Shown here piece after piece: positions 1 through 8,468 of a stretch of 41,785 nt of DNA; positions within the stretch are counted from its first letter, which is position 1; each line of letters opens with the position of its first letter. The notes under the pieces are model-generated. The model saw only the letters and a program-made list of their open reading frames with translations, ran no database searches and was not told the origin of the DNA. Location: the NCBI GenBank assembly GCA_017883135.1, contig JADGOE010000021.1:1-41785 (forward strand), in the 5' to 3' direction. The DNA is from Acidimicrobiales bacterium. Lineage in GTDB: Bacteria > Actinomycetota > Acidimicrobiia > Acidimicrobiales > RAAP-2. The position numbers were made by a program, and so were the translations under genes.

Positions 1-44
1 CAGTACCCGTTCAACAGGCCGGCCATCGATAGTGTGGCTTCGCC

Positions 45-129
45 GCGGGTGTGGCGGAACTGGCAGACGCGCCGGGTTTAGGTCCCGGTCCCTTCGGGGG
101 TGGAGGTTCGAATCCTCTCGCCCGCACCA
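45..129 (+). tRNA. tRNA-Leu, anticodon UAG
   Basis: The acceptor stem GCGGGTG (45-51) pairs with CGCCCGC (119-125). It is followed by discriminator A126 and an encoded CCA (127-129). The anticodon stem CCGGG (72-76)/CCCGG (84-88) encloses a 7-nt loop with anticodon TAG at 79-81, which reads CUA leucine codons. The long variable arm (CCCTTCGGGGG region) is the class II arm expected of tRNA-Leu, and the T arm carries GGTTCGAATCC. A TAGTGT hexamer at 30-35 could be its -10 box, but the -35 is not clear. Confidence 0.97.
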
Positions 130-265
130 AGTGATGTCGCGAGACATCGTGGACAGACGTCGCAGAACATCGAGCCCGCCAGGCCACTCCTTTCGTCGGT
201 GAATGCGACTCGGATCGCGCCTGACCGGTGTGGCATCCCCGAGCCCGCCGGTGTTGGCTGGAGGC

Positions 266-706
266 ATGCCACTCGAAGGCGAGTACCAGCCCAGCACGAC
301 CGAATGGGTCCGCGATCAGGTCGACCTCTACGAACGATCCGGTGGGACCGATGGCACCACCATGCGGGGCATGCCGGTGATCATCCTCACCAGCCGGGGT
401 GCACGGTCGGGCACGATACGGAAGTCGCCCTTGATGAGGGTGGACCACGACGGCCGGCATGCCGCCGTCGCTTCACAGGGCGGCTCGTCCACCCACCCCC
501 TCTGGTACTTCAACCTCGTCGCCGATCCCCATGTCGAGCTGCAGGACGGCCCGAACAAGGCCGACATGGTGGCCCGCCAGGTGGCCGGCAGGGAGTGGGC
601 CGTCTGGTGGGAACGGGCGGTGGCCGCCTACCCCGACTACGCCGAGTACCAGCAGAAGACCGAGCGGGAGATACCGGTCTTCGTGCTCGAAGCCGCGGAC
701 GGCTGA
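266..706 (+). CDS. Ddn-like deazaflavin (F420)-dependent nitroreductase family protein
   Basis: This protein of 146 aa fits the small split-barrel family of Mycobacterium Ddn (Rv3547, DUF385), which binds reduced coenzyme F420 and reduces quinones or nitro compounds. The family pattern is visible. RGMPVIILTSRGARSG is followed by RKSPLMRV, then a SQGGSSTHPLWYFNL stretch, PHVELQDG, and a WWERAVAAYPDYAEYQQKTEREIPV-type end (given here in parts: YPDYAEYQQKT, then REIPVFVLE). The ATG at 266 is chosen because the family N-terminus begins there; an in-frame upstream ATG at 203 would add 21 residues with no family character. A GGAGG lies just upstream but very close. The gene stands alone, and its 3' end faces the 3' end of the methyltransferase. 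The natural substrate cannot be told. Confidence 0.87.
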   Translation: MPLEGEYQPSTTEWVRDQVDLYERSGGTDGTTMRGMPVIILTSRGARSGTIRKSPLMRVDHDGRHAAVASQGGSSTHPLWYFNLVADPHVELQDGPNKADMVARQVAGREWAVWWERAVAAYPDYAEYQQKTEREIPVFVLEAADG

Positions 707-728
707 CGCCGGTCGCGAGCAGCGAGGA

Positions 729-1721
729 CTACCGGCCCACCGGCTTCTGGATCAGCAGGGCGAGGAGGTAGCACGCCTCGGCCTGGAAGTACACGCCGTG
801 GTTGCCGGCGAGGGCTGCCGGGTCGAACCGGCCGTCGGCCACTGCCGGACCGCCCCAGTTCAGGCCCCGTTCGGTCAGCACGTCGAAACCGGCAGCGGTC
901 ACCTTGTCGCGCAGCTGTCCGAGTGTGTACTCGACCTTGTGGTCCGGGTCGATGAAACCGTCCTGCTGCAGGCGGCAGACCCGGCCGTTGGGGGTGTCGA
1001 TGGCCATGTACCCGCCGGGCCTCAAGATCCGGCATGCCTCCTCGAGGACGATGTCCCCGTCGGCCTCGGTGACGTGCTCGATGGACTGGCCACTGTAGAT
1101 GAGGTCCACCGAGGCATCGTCGGCGAACGAGAGGTCCGCCATCGACCGGTACTCGTAGCGCACCTTGCCGTGCTCGGTGTCCCCCGCCCCGAACCTCTCC
1201 GAGTGGTACAGGGGATGACGTTCGTCGGGTGGCAGGTCGACCACCACCAATTCGTCGAAGTCGTAGGGGTAGCCGAGCACGACCAGGGCTCCCCGTGAAT
1301 CGGTGGTGTGCCCCCCGCCGAGGTCGACGATGCGGTGGGCCGGCGGCAGGCCGATGATGAACTCGCAGCGACTGGCGTGGAGCGAACTGTGCAGGCTGGC
1401 CTGACCCACCGGCACCTGGGTGCGGTACTCGCTGGAGCAGCGGATCCGGTCGACCACGTCCCCGTGGGAGAGCGACCCCGCTGTCATGGCACCGGCCTGG
1501 TCGCTCCACGCGGGCTCGTCGGGATCACGCCGGAGCAGGACGTTGTAGGCCATGCGGACCGCCTCACGGGGCGGCAGCTCGGCGAACGACAGCCCGGCCA
1601 GGCGGGTGGCCTCCCTGCGGACCACGCGTTGGATTCTCTGCAATTGCGGTGTGACCCTGCCGGCGCCGCCGACCAACTGGGCGCCCTCCGCCTTGCCCGC
1701 CACCTGATCCTGTCCGCTCAC
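729..1721 (-). CDS. SAM-dependent methyltransferase with an N-terminal DUF4214-like segment
   Basis: The protein has 330 aa and a GTG start preceded by GGAGG on the minus strand. Residues about 48-106 (AVRMAYNVLLRRDPDEPAW, then SSEYRTQV) resemble the DUF4214-type helical segment often found beside sugar or lipid modifying enzymes. Residues about 125-310 form a class I methyltransferase: HRIVDLGGGHTTD is a motif I-like glycine loop and IYSGQSIEHV is motif II/post-I. EEACRILRPGGYMAIDTPNG is the methyltransferase-11 motif III region. This looks like a glycan- or cell-surface-modifying methyltransferase, but the acceptor is unknown. It diverges from the SDR gene at 1976; a 16-bp palindrome sits just upstream of its start. 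Confidence 0.8.
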   Translation of the reverse strand: MSGQDQVAGKAEGAQLVGGAGRVTPQLQRIQRVVRREATRLAGLSFAELPPREAVRMAYNVLLRRDPDEPAWSDQAGAMTAGSLSHGDVVDRIRCSSEYRTQVPVGQASLHSSLHASRCEFIIGLPPAHRIVDLGGGHTTDSRGALVVLGYPYDFDELVVVDLPPDERHPLYHSERFGAGDTEHGKVRYEYRSMADLSFADDASVDLIYSGQSIEHVTEADGDIVLEEACRILRPGGYMAIDTPNGRVCRLQQDGFIDPDHKVEYTLGQLRDKVTAAGFDVLTERGLNWGGPAVADGRFDPAALAGNHGVYFQAEACYLLALLIQKPVGR

Positions 1722-1734
1722 ACCGCCTCCGTTC

Positions 1735-1750
1735 GCGTTCGACCGAACGC
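1735..1750. promoter_or_regulatory. 16-bp perfect inverted repeat upstream of the methyltransferase
   Basis: GCGTTCG (1735-1741) and CGAACGC (1744-1750) form a perfect palindrome with a 2-bp centre. It begins 14 bp upstream of the GTG start at 1721, in the divergent region shared with the SDR gene. Position and symmetry suit a dimeric repressor operator; a short hairpin in the leader is the alternative. No regulator gene lies nearby. Confidence 0.4.
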
Positions 1751-1767
1751 CGTGAACCTACCATCGC

Positions 1768-1801
1768 GCCCTGCACCGGTCGCCCTGCACCGGTCGCCCT
1801 G
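1768..1801. repeat. 14-bp tandem repeat, about 2.4 copies
   Basis: The unit GCCCTGCACCGGTC occurs at 1768-1781 and again at 1782-1795, followed by a partial third copy (GCCCTG, 1796-1801). It lies between the divergent methyltransferase and SDR genes. It may be simple slippage or a multi-copy protein-binding site. Confidence 0.7.
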
Positions 1802-1975
1802 TCCCACTGGCGGCCACCGGTGCCCGAGGGTGCCGTTCGGTCGGCGGGGACGAGGGGTCTCCTCGGTCGTGGTGCAGCCTGTCTTGCCCTCGAGGGTCGG
1901 TTTCGGCCATGCTTTTCCGGTCCGCCACGGCCTCATTGTGCGCGGCCACCGGGGAATCGAACACAGGAGGACACC

Positions 1976-2878
1976 ATGGGAATGCTCGACGGCAAGGTGG
2001 CGATCGTCACCGGAGCAGGCCGCGGGATCGGTCGCGAGGAAGCCCTGCTTCTCGCATCGCAGGGAGCCAAGGTGATCGTCAACGACGTCGGGGCCTCGCT
2101 GCAAGGCGAGGGCGGTGACAAGCACCCGGCCGAAGAGGTGGTCGAGCTGATCAAGGCCGGCGGCAGCGATGGTGCGGTCAACTCATCCGATGTCAGCTCG
2201 TGGGAGGGGGCGAAGGCCCTCGTCGATCAGGCCGTCGACACCTTCGGCCAGCTGGACATCCTGGTCAACAACGCCGGCATCCTGCGGGACAAGATGAGCT
2301 TCAACATGGAGGAGTCGGACTGGGACGATGTCATCCGGGTCCACCTGAAAGGTCACTTCGCACCGTCACACCACGCTGCGGTCTACTGGCGGGCCCGGGT
2401 CAAGGCCGGCGAGACGCTCACCGGCCGGATCATCAACACCTCGTCCGAGGCCGGACTCTTCGGGAACGCAGGCCAAGCCAACTACTCGTCGGCCAAAGCC
2501 GGCATCGCTTCGCTGACCTGGGTGCTGGCTCGTGAGCTCGAGCGCTACGGGATCACCGTCAACTCCATCTCACCCCGGGCACGCACCCGGATGACGGAGA
2601 ACCTCTTCGGTGAGATGGCCAAGGCCGGCGAGGGCTTCGACAGGTTCGATCCCCGCAACGTGGCACAGCTGGTGACCTTTCTGGCCACCGACGAGGCCGC
2701 TGACATCACCGGCCAGAACTTCATCGTCTACGGCGGTGACATCTGGGCCATGGGCGGGTTCCATCCGGTCGGCGAGCTGCACCGCGATTCGATGTGGACG
2801 CCCGAAGAACTGGCCGCCGCCAAGGGAGAGCTGTTCAAGAACGTCTCATCGGGCGTCCCGCCCTTCAGCCTGGCCTGA
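1976..2878 (+). CDS. SDR-family 3-hydroxyacyl-CoA dehydrogenase-like oxidoreductase
   Basis: This 300-aa classical short-chain dehydrogenase has the cofactor loop TGAGRGIG at residues 12-19 and NNAG at 98-101. Its catalytic residues are Ser156/157, Tyr170 and Lys174 (YSSAK). The opening MLDGKVAIVTGAGRGIGRE followed by VIVNDVG resembles the dehydrogenase domain of peroxisomal multifunctional enzyme type 2 and its actinobacterial single-domain relatives. Those act on 3-hydroxyacyl-CoA or steroid side-chain CoA esters. The start is fixed by AGGAGG seven bases before the ATG at 1976; the longer open frame back to 1820 is non-coding. The beta-oxidation genes further right support a lipid or steroid role, but the exact substrate is inferred. 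Confidence 0.85.
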   Translation: MGMLDGKVAIVTGAGRGIGREEALLLASQGAKVIVNDVGASLQGEGGDKHPAEEVVELIKAGGSDGAVNSSDVSSWEGAKALVDQAVDTFGQLDILVNNAGILRDKMSFNMEESDWDDVIRVHLKGHFAPSHHAAVYWRARVKAGETLTGRIINTSSEAGLFGNAGQANYSSAKAGIASLTWVLARELERYGITVNSISPRARTRMTENLFGEMAKAGEGFDRFDPRNVAQLVTFLATDEAADITGQNFIVYGGDIWAMGGFHPVGELHRDSMWTPEELAAAKGELFKNVSSGVPPFSLA

Positions 2879-2905
2879 CCGTTCCGTCGGACGCGGTGGA
2901 GGCGG

Positions 2906-3624
2906 TCACTCCTCGAGCCGGCCCATCACCAGCTCGCTCAACCGCGACTCCACTCCTTCGACCGTACCGTCGTAGACCACCCTTCCCTTGCTGAGGACGG
3001 CCACTGCGTCGGCTAGGCGGAGCGCCCGGTCGACATGCTGCTCGATGATAAGCAGCGATGTGCCGGTCGACAGCACCTGCCCGAGCGCCGTGTAGACCTC
3101 ATCCACCACCACCGGCGCCAGGCCGAAGGACAGTTCGTCGACCACCAGCAATTTCTGGTGCAGGGCCAGTACCCGGGCCAGCGCCAGCATCCGCTGTTCC
3201 CCTCCCGAAAGGGTGCCGGCGGACTGGGCTCGCCGCTGCCCGAGTTTGGGGAATGCCGTATAGGTCTCCTCCAATGCCCCGGGCACCCCCGGCCGTCCGA
3301 GGGCCTGGCGGAACGAGAGGGTGAGGTTCTCCTCGACCGACAGCGAGGCGAACACCGATCGCCCCTCGGTGACCTGGGTCAGTCCCATCCTGACCCGCTC
3401 GTAGGCCGGGCGCCTGGTGATGTCCGTTCCGTCGAAACGGATCGTGCCCGCGGTGGCCGGCACCAACCCCGACACCACTCGGGCCACGGTCGACTTGCCC
3501 GCTCCATTGGCTCCGACCAGGGACAGGGCGGAGCCGGCAGGAACCGACAGCGATACATCGAAGAGTGCACGGTAGGGACCGTACGCGGCACTCACACCAC
3601 GAAGTTCGAGCAGAGGTGCGTCGC

Positions 3625-3628
<4 letters not shown>
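2906..3628 (-). CDS. livF: Branched-chain amino acid-type ABC transporter ATPase LivF
   Basis: This 240-aa ATPase of the HAAT family has Walker A GANGAGKS at 39-46, signature LSGGEQ at 140-145 and Walker B LLVVDE at 160-165. The LSFGLAP segment following Walker B is typical of LivF. Its ATG overlaps the livG stop by 4 bp (ATGA), so it is the last gene of a translationally coupled cassette that begins with the substrate-binding protein at 7828. It should energise uptake of a branched-chain amino acid, amide or short hydrophobic acid. The 3' end faces the SDR gene, 27 bp away. Confidence 0.93.
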
Positions 3629-4388
<760 letters not shown>

Positions 4389-4389
<1 letters not shown>

Positions 4390-6515
4390 CAGGTTGCACC
4401 GCCGGGAGCGCGAGTGGGTGCCAGCGCATCCCCGTCGGGCCGTTCGGCTCCTTCGATCGGTGGTGGATGGCCCTCACCATCGGGGCCGTGGCGACCCATC
4501 AGGTGCGAGAGTGACCGATGGCGTCCGATGAATCCGAGAAGCCTGCTCCCCAGATAGTCGAGGAACCCTTCCGGATGGCGGGTGTAGCTGAGCGTTGCCA
4601 GGCCGAACAGGACCGCCACCAGGCCCGCATACCGGCTGGGCAGGGTGGTCACCGCCTTCTGCAGCGTGGTGTAGACGAGGCCAGCCACAACTCCTCCGGA
4701 TATCGATCCGAGCCCGACGATGGCCACCACCACTAGAAGCACCGCTGAGATCTGGTAACCGAAGTCGTTGGGTGAGAGCGATCCTTCGAGCGATCCGAAC
4801 AGAGCGCCCCCGACTCCGGCCAGCCCGGCCGACACAGCGAAGACGATGACCCGCAGCCGGTACACATCGATGCCGACCGACGTGGAGGCCACCTCGCTCC
4901 CCCGCATGGCGGCGAGAAACCGTCCCATGGTGCCGTCGCCCACCAGCTTCACGATGCCGGCGGTGGCGCCGAGGATGGCCAGCGAGAGAAGGAAGAACGG
5001 ACGAGGAGCGGCAAAGCTGACCGGTCCCGCCGTGGGCCGCGGCACGGTGACACCCCCTGCCCCATTCCCCACCCACGAGGTGGGGAAGAGGATGTTGTCC
5101 GCCAGAAGGGCGAACGCGAGCGTGGCCAGAGCCAGCGGCAAGCCGGCCAGCCGGAGTGTGGGGACGGCCACGATCACACCCAGCAGCGCGGCCAGCAGTC
5201 CTCCGGCCATCATGCCCAGTACCACCGGGAGCCCGAAGTGGTCCGCCAACTGCCCGGCAGCGAACCCACCCAGGCCGGCGAAGGTGGCCTGGCACAGGGA
5301 GATCTGACCGCTCATGCCGGTCAGTACCGTCAAGGAGAGGCAGATCACGCTGAAGGCGATGCCCTGTGTCATGGTGAGCAGCCAGTCGCCGGGCACCCAG
5401 GTCAGGGCGGAGAGCACGGCCAGGCCTGTCACCAGCCAGGCCAGCGTCGACGTGGGGCGGCGGGCGGCGCGAGCCCACAGTGAGTCGGGTGCCTCGGATT
5501 CCAACCGACGGTGCCAGAGGCTCACCGCATGGGCACCGCCGTCGCCGGCCCCGGCCAGCGTGGTGGCCGATCGATACCCGAGGGTCTCCGTCTCGATGGT
5601 CGCCGAGGGCGGATCGCAGCCCGAGAGGGGATCGTCGAGCTGGCGCTGGCGGGTGAAGGGCAAGAAGATCAGCAGGACCACGAAGGGGAGTGAGGGTCGC
5701 AGCCCGGTCGAGATGATGCCTGCGGGTAGGTAGCCGGCCAAGATCTGCTGGGCCACACCGAGGCCCAGACCACCGAGCAGGGCGAGCGGCAGACTGGCGA
5801 AGCGACCGATCACTGCACCGGCGATGCCCCACACCAGAAGCACGGTGAAGTTCTGCGGATCCAACTGCGAGTAGAGCGGCGCCAACAGGACCCCTGCCAA
5901 GGCAGCCATCACGCTCGAGAGCATCCACGCGAACGCACTGACCCGCCCGGCATTGACCCCGGCCAATTCGGTCATCCTCGGACTCTCCACCACCGCCCGC
6001 ATCTCGAGACCGACAGGGGTGAAACGGAACAGGGCAACCAGCACGCCCACCACGAGCACGGTACAGCCCGAAATGGAGAGCTCGAGTCCGCTCAACGGCA
6101 CCGAACCGAGGTGGAGGTAGACCCGCTGCGCGTTGACGAACAGCGCAGGCGGGGGGATGTCCGGGGTCGAACCGGCGATGATGAGCGCAAGTTGGGGGAG
6201 GGCCACCAGCAACCCGAGCGACGGCACCAACTTGACCAGAGGCGAAGCCGTGCGAATGCGGCGGAACAGAAGGCGATCGAGGAGCAGTCCCACGACCGGC
6301 CCCAGGACGAATACCGCCAGCACCCCCGCTGCCCACCGTGGCCAACCGTCTTCGATCAGCGAGACAAAGGCCAGGGCCGACACGAATGCCTGGGCCCCGA
6401 ACGCCAGATTGAAGACCCCCGACGCCTTGTAGGTGAGCACCAGACCCACCGCCATCAGGGCGAACACGCAGCCGAATGGAATGCCGGGCACCGCGTAGTT
6501 GAGGAGTTGGGTCAC
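4389..6515 (-). CDS. Fused LivH-LivM permease of the branched-chain/hydrophobic ABC importer
   Basis: One 708-aa chain contains both permease subunits. Residues about 1-300 match LivH (LMAVGLVLTYKASGVFNLAFG near the start; LAGVLLAP and GLGLGVAQQILAGYLP later). A hydrophilic linker of about 55 residues follows. Residues about 360-660 match LivM (TGMSGQISLCQATFAGLGGF; VGIDVYRLRVIVFAVSAGLAG; GSLSPNDFGYQISA). The GTG start at 6515 overlaps the stop of the binding-protein gene (GTGA). A longer open frame to 6587 lies inside that gene and is rejected. Fusion fixes 1:1 stoichiometry of the two membrane subunits. Confidence 0.93.
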
Positions 6516-7828
6516 GCGGGCGGCACCCCCGGCTGAAGCCCGAGCGTGGTCACCGTCGTGCTCGACGGCGCCTGCTGGTCGAAGCACACGTACACGCTGG
6601 AGCCGGTGCCGAACACGGGGACGAAGACATCCTGTCGCGCTTGCACGAAGGCTGAGCAGTCGGTGAAGGTGAGGGCGGTGTGGGCCACCGACCAGTCGAC
6701 CGGTGAGATCGCCCCGTCAGCCGTGTAGGAGGTGAACTTGTTGATCGCGGCGACCAATCCACTGCGGGTGACCGTGGCGCCGAGGGCGCGCAGTCCCTGG
6801 GTGAAGAGATCGGCACTCACCCAACCGGCCAGCGCCGACGTGCTGGCCTGGGTACCCCGAGGGGCGTACCTCTTCAGGGCGGCATTGAATTCGTCGATCC
6901 CCGGATAGACGCCCCGGTGGCGGGCCGACACTTCGAACGGCGTCTGCTGCACCAGGAAGTAGACGCCGTCCATGGCGGCCTGGTTGTTCTGGAGCACTTG
7001 TTGGTTGTACCCGTCGAGCCAGTACTGGACGGTCGAGCCCATCCCGTGCTGCTGAAGCGTCTGCGACAGCTTGATGTTGCCGGTGGCGTCCATGCAGGTG
7101 GCCACGAAGTCGATCCGGTTCTGCTGCATTCGGGTCACATCGGCATCGAGCGACGCGGCCCCGTAGGGGATGGAGACGTCGATCACGGGTGTATCGACGT
7201 GGAAGCGGGCCAAGGCATTGATGATGCTGACACACCCCTGCGAGGACTGGGCCACGTTGTAGGCGAGCACCGCCGTCCGATGGGACCCGGTCCGCTGAGC
7301 CACGTAGGCCGCCTGGGGCTGGGGGGCTGCCGAATCGACGAACGATCCCCCCGCACCGAACATGTTGGGCCCGGCCCACTGGGAATTGGTGTTCTCCTGG
7401 AGTCCGAAGGTCGGGACGGCCTGAGCTCTCAGGATGGAGGATCCGGTGAAGAAGGGGGTGCCCACCCCGACCACCGCGAACACCTTGTCCTGGACGAGCT
7501 GCTGAGCGGCCGAAGTGTCCCCCGATGGCGAGGTCCCGTCATCGATGATCGGCGAGTAGATGATCTTCCGACCGTCCACACCGCCGGCCGCGTTGAGCCG
7601 GTCGAAGTAGACCTGCGCACCGGTGACCACCGGTGCGAAGTCCGTGCTGGCGAACCCGCTCAGCGAGGCGAGCGCGCCCACCCGAATGGAGGTGGCGGTC
7701 ACCCCGTTGGTGTCGCCCGCATGGGACACCGTGCCGATGGTGACATTGGCACAGGCGACAAGCAGCCCCGTGGCAAGCAGTCCGACTACCACGGGAGCCC
7801 GGATGGCGCACCACCACCGTCGGTCCAC
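6512..7828 (-). CDS. LivK-type substrate-binding lipoprotein of the ABC importer
   Basis: The 438-aa type I periplasmic-binding fold protein has a lipoprotein signal peptide with lipobox LVAC and acylated Cys26. The IRVGALASLSGFASTDFAP and AAGGVDGRKIIYSPIIDD segments are the Leu/Ile/Val-binding (Peripla_BP_6) signature. VQDKVFAVVGVGTPFFTG and a C-terminal domain follow. The GTG start at 7828 is preceded by GGAGGAGGACA. It is the first gene of the cassette that continues into the fused permease, LivG and LivF. The ligand cannot be told; aromatic or aliphatic acids, amides and amino acids are all possible given the catabolic neighbours. Confidence 0.92.
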   Translation of the reverse strand: MDRRWWCAIRAPVVVGLLATGLLVACANVTIGTVSHAGDTNGVTATSIRVGALASLSGFASTDFAPVVTGAQVYFDRLNAAGGVDGRKIIYSPIIDDGTSPSGDTSAAQQLVQDKVFAVVGVGTPFFTGSSILRAQAVPTFGLQENTNSQWAGPNMFGAGGSFVDSAAPQPQAAYVAQRTGSHRTAVLAYNVAQSSQGCVSIINALARFHVDTPVIDVSIPYGAASLDADVTRMQQNRIDFVATCMDATGNIKLSQTLQQHGMGSTVQYWLDGYNQQVLQNNQAAMDGVYFLVQQTPFEVSARHRGVYPGIDEFNAALKRYAPRGTQASTSALAGWVSADLFTQGLRALGATVTRSGLVAAINKFTSYTADGAISPVDWSVAHTALTFTDCSAFVQARQDVFVPVFGTGSSVYVCFDQQAPSSTTVTTLGLQPGVPPA

Positions 7829-7982
7829 TGTCCTCCTCCGGTCGCATCACTCCGCCGGCACCCACGCCGGCCACAGCGTCGAACCTACCGGGTGAGCATC
7901 CGACCGCTGTCGACTGTACCCCGCACCGACACCGATCCGATGGATGCGCTCCCCCGCCACGCGGCGGCGACCGACGGTCGGA

Positions 7983-8414
7983 TCAGGGGCGGCTGGGCAC
8001 CACGGCGGTGGCCTCGCCGACCACCTTCTCCTGACCGTCCACGTTGTGGAGCCGGACATCGAGGTCGACCAGATGCTGGTCGCCCTCGATGCGCGTTCCG
8101 GTGACCACGATCTTCGTGCGCAGGTCCTCGCCGGGCCAGGTCTGCCTGGCGAACCGCACCTGAAACCGCCGCACGTTGCCGATCCCCACGTAGTCGGTGA
8201 TGGCCGTGCCGAGCAGGCCCATCGAGAACATTCCGTGACCGAACACGCTCGGCTGGCCGGCCGCGATGGCCTTCACCTCGTCATGGTGCATGGGGTTGTA
8301 GTCACCCGAGGCCCCCGCATACGTCACCAGGTCGGTCCGGGTCAGCACATGGGCCGACTCAGGGGCCTGGTCGCCTTCTGCCACGTCCTCGAAGTACAGC
8401 ACCTGGTCACTCAT
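7983..8414 (-). CDS. MaoC-family (R)-enoyl-CoA hydratase
   Basis: This 143-aa hotdog-fold hydratase has the hydratase-2 motif GDYNPMHH at 37-44, giving catalytic Asp38 and His43. It continues into VFGHGMFSMGLLG, as in MaoC dehydratases. The enzyme hydrates trans-2-enoyl-CoA. The start at 8414 is supported by GGAGG eight bases upstream; the open frame runs on to 8468 but lacks family character. It follows the double acyl-CoA dehydrogenase gene by 54 bp on the same strand, which pairs desaturation with the next hydration step. Confidence 0.88.
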   Translation of the reverse strand: MSDQVLYFEDVAEGDQAPESAHVLTRTDLVTYAGASGDYNPMHHDEVKAIAAGQPSVFGHGMFSMGLLGTAITDYVGIGNVRRFQVRFARQTWPGEDLRTKIVVTGTRIEGDQHLVDLDVRLHNVDGQEKVVGEATAVVPSRP

Positions 8415-8468
8415 CGATCCGGCCTCCATCCGTTTGCGTCGCTTCCACCAACCGAAACACTGCCACAC

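Noticed and set aside
45-129. The tRNA-Leu as an integration site for a mobile element
   Set aside because: No integrase and no repeated tRNA end is seen in the window.
4474-6345. A 623-codon open frame in another frame of the minus strand
   Set aside because: It shadows the fused LivH-LivM permease and is full of Arg/Gly without motifs.
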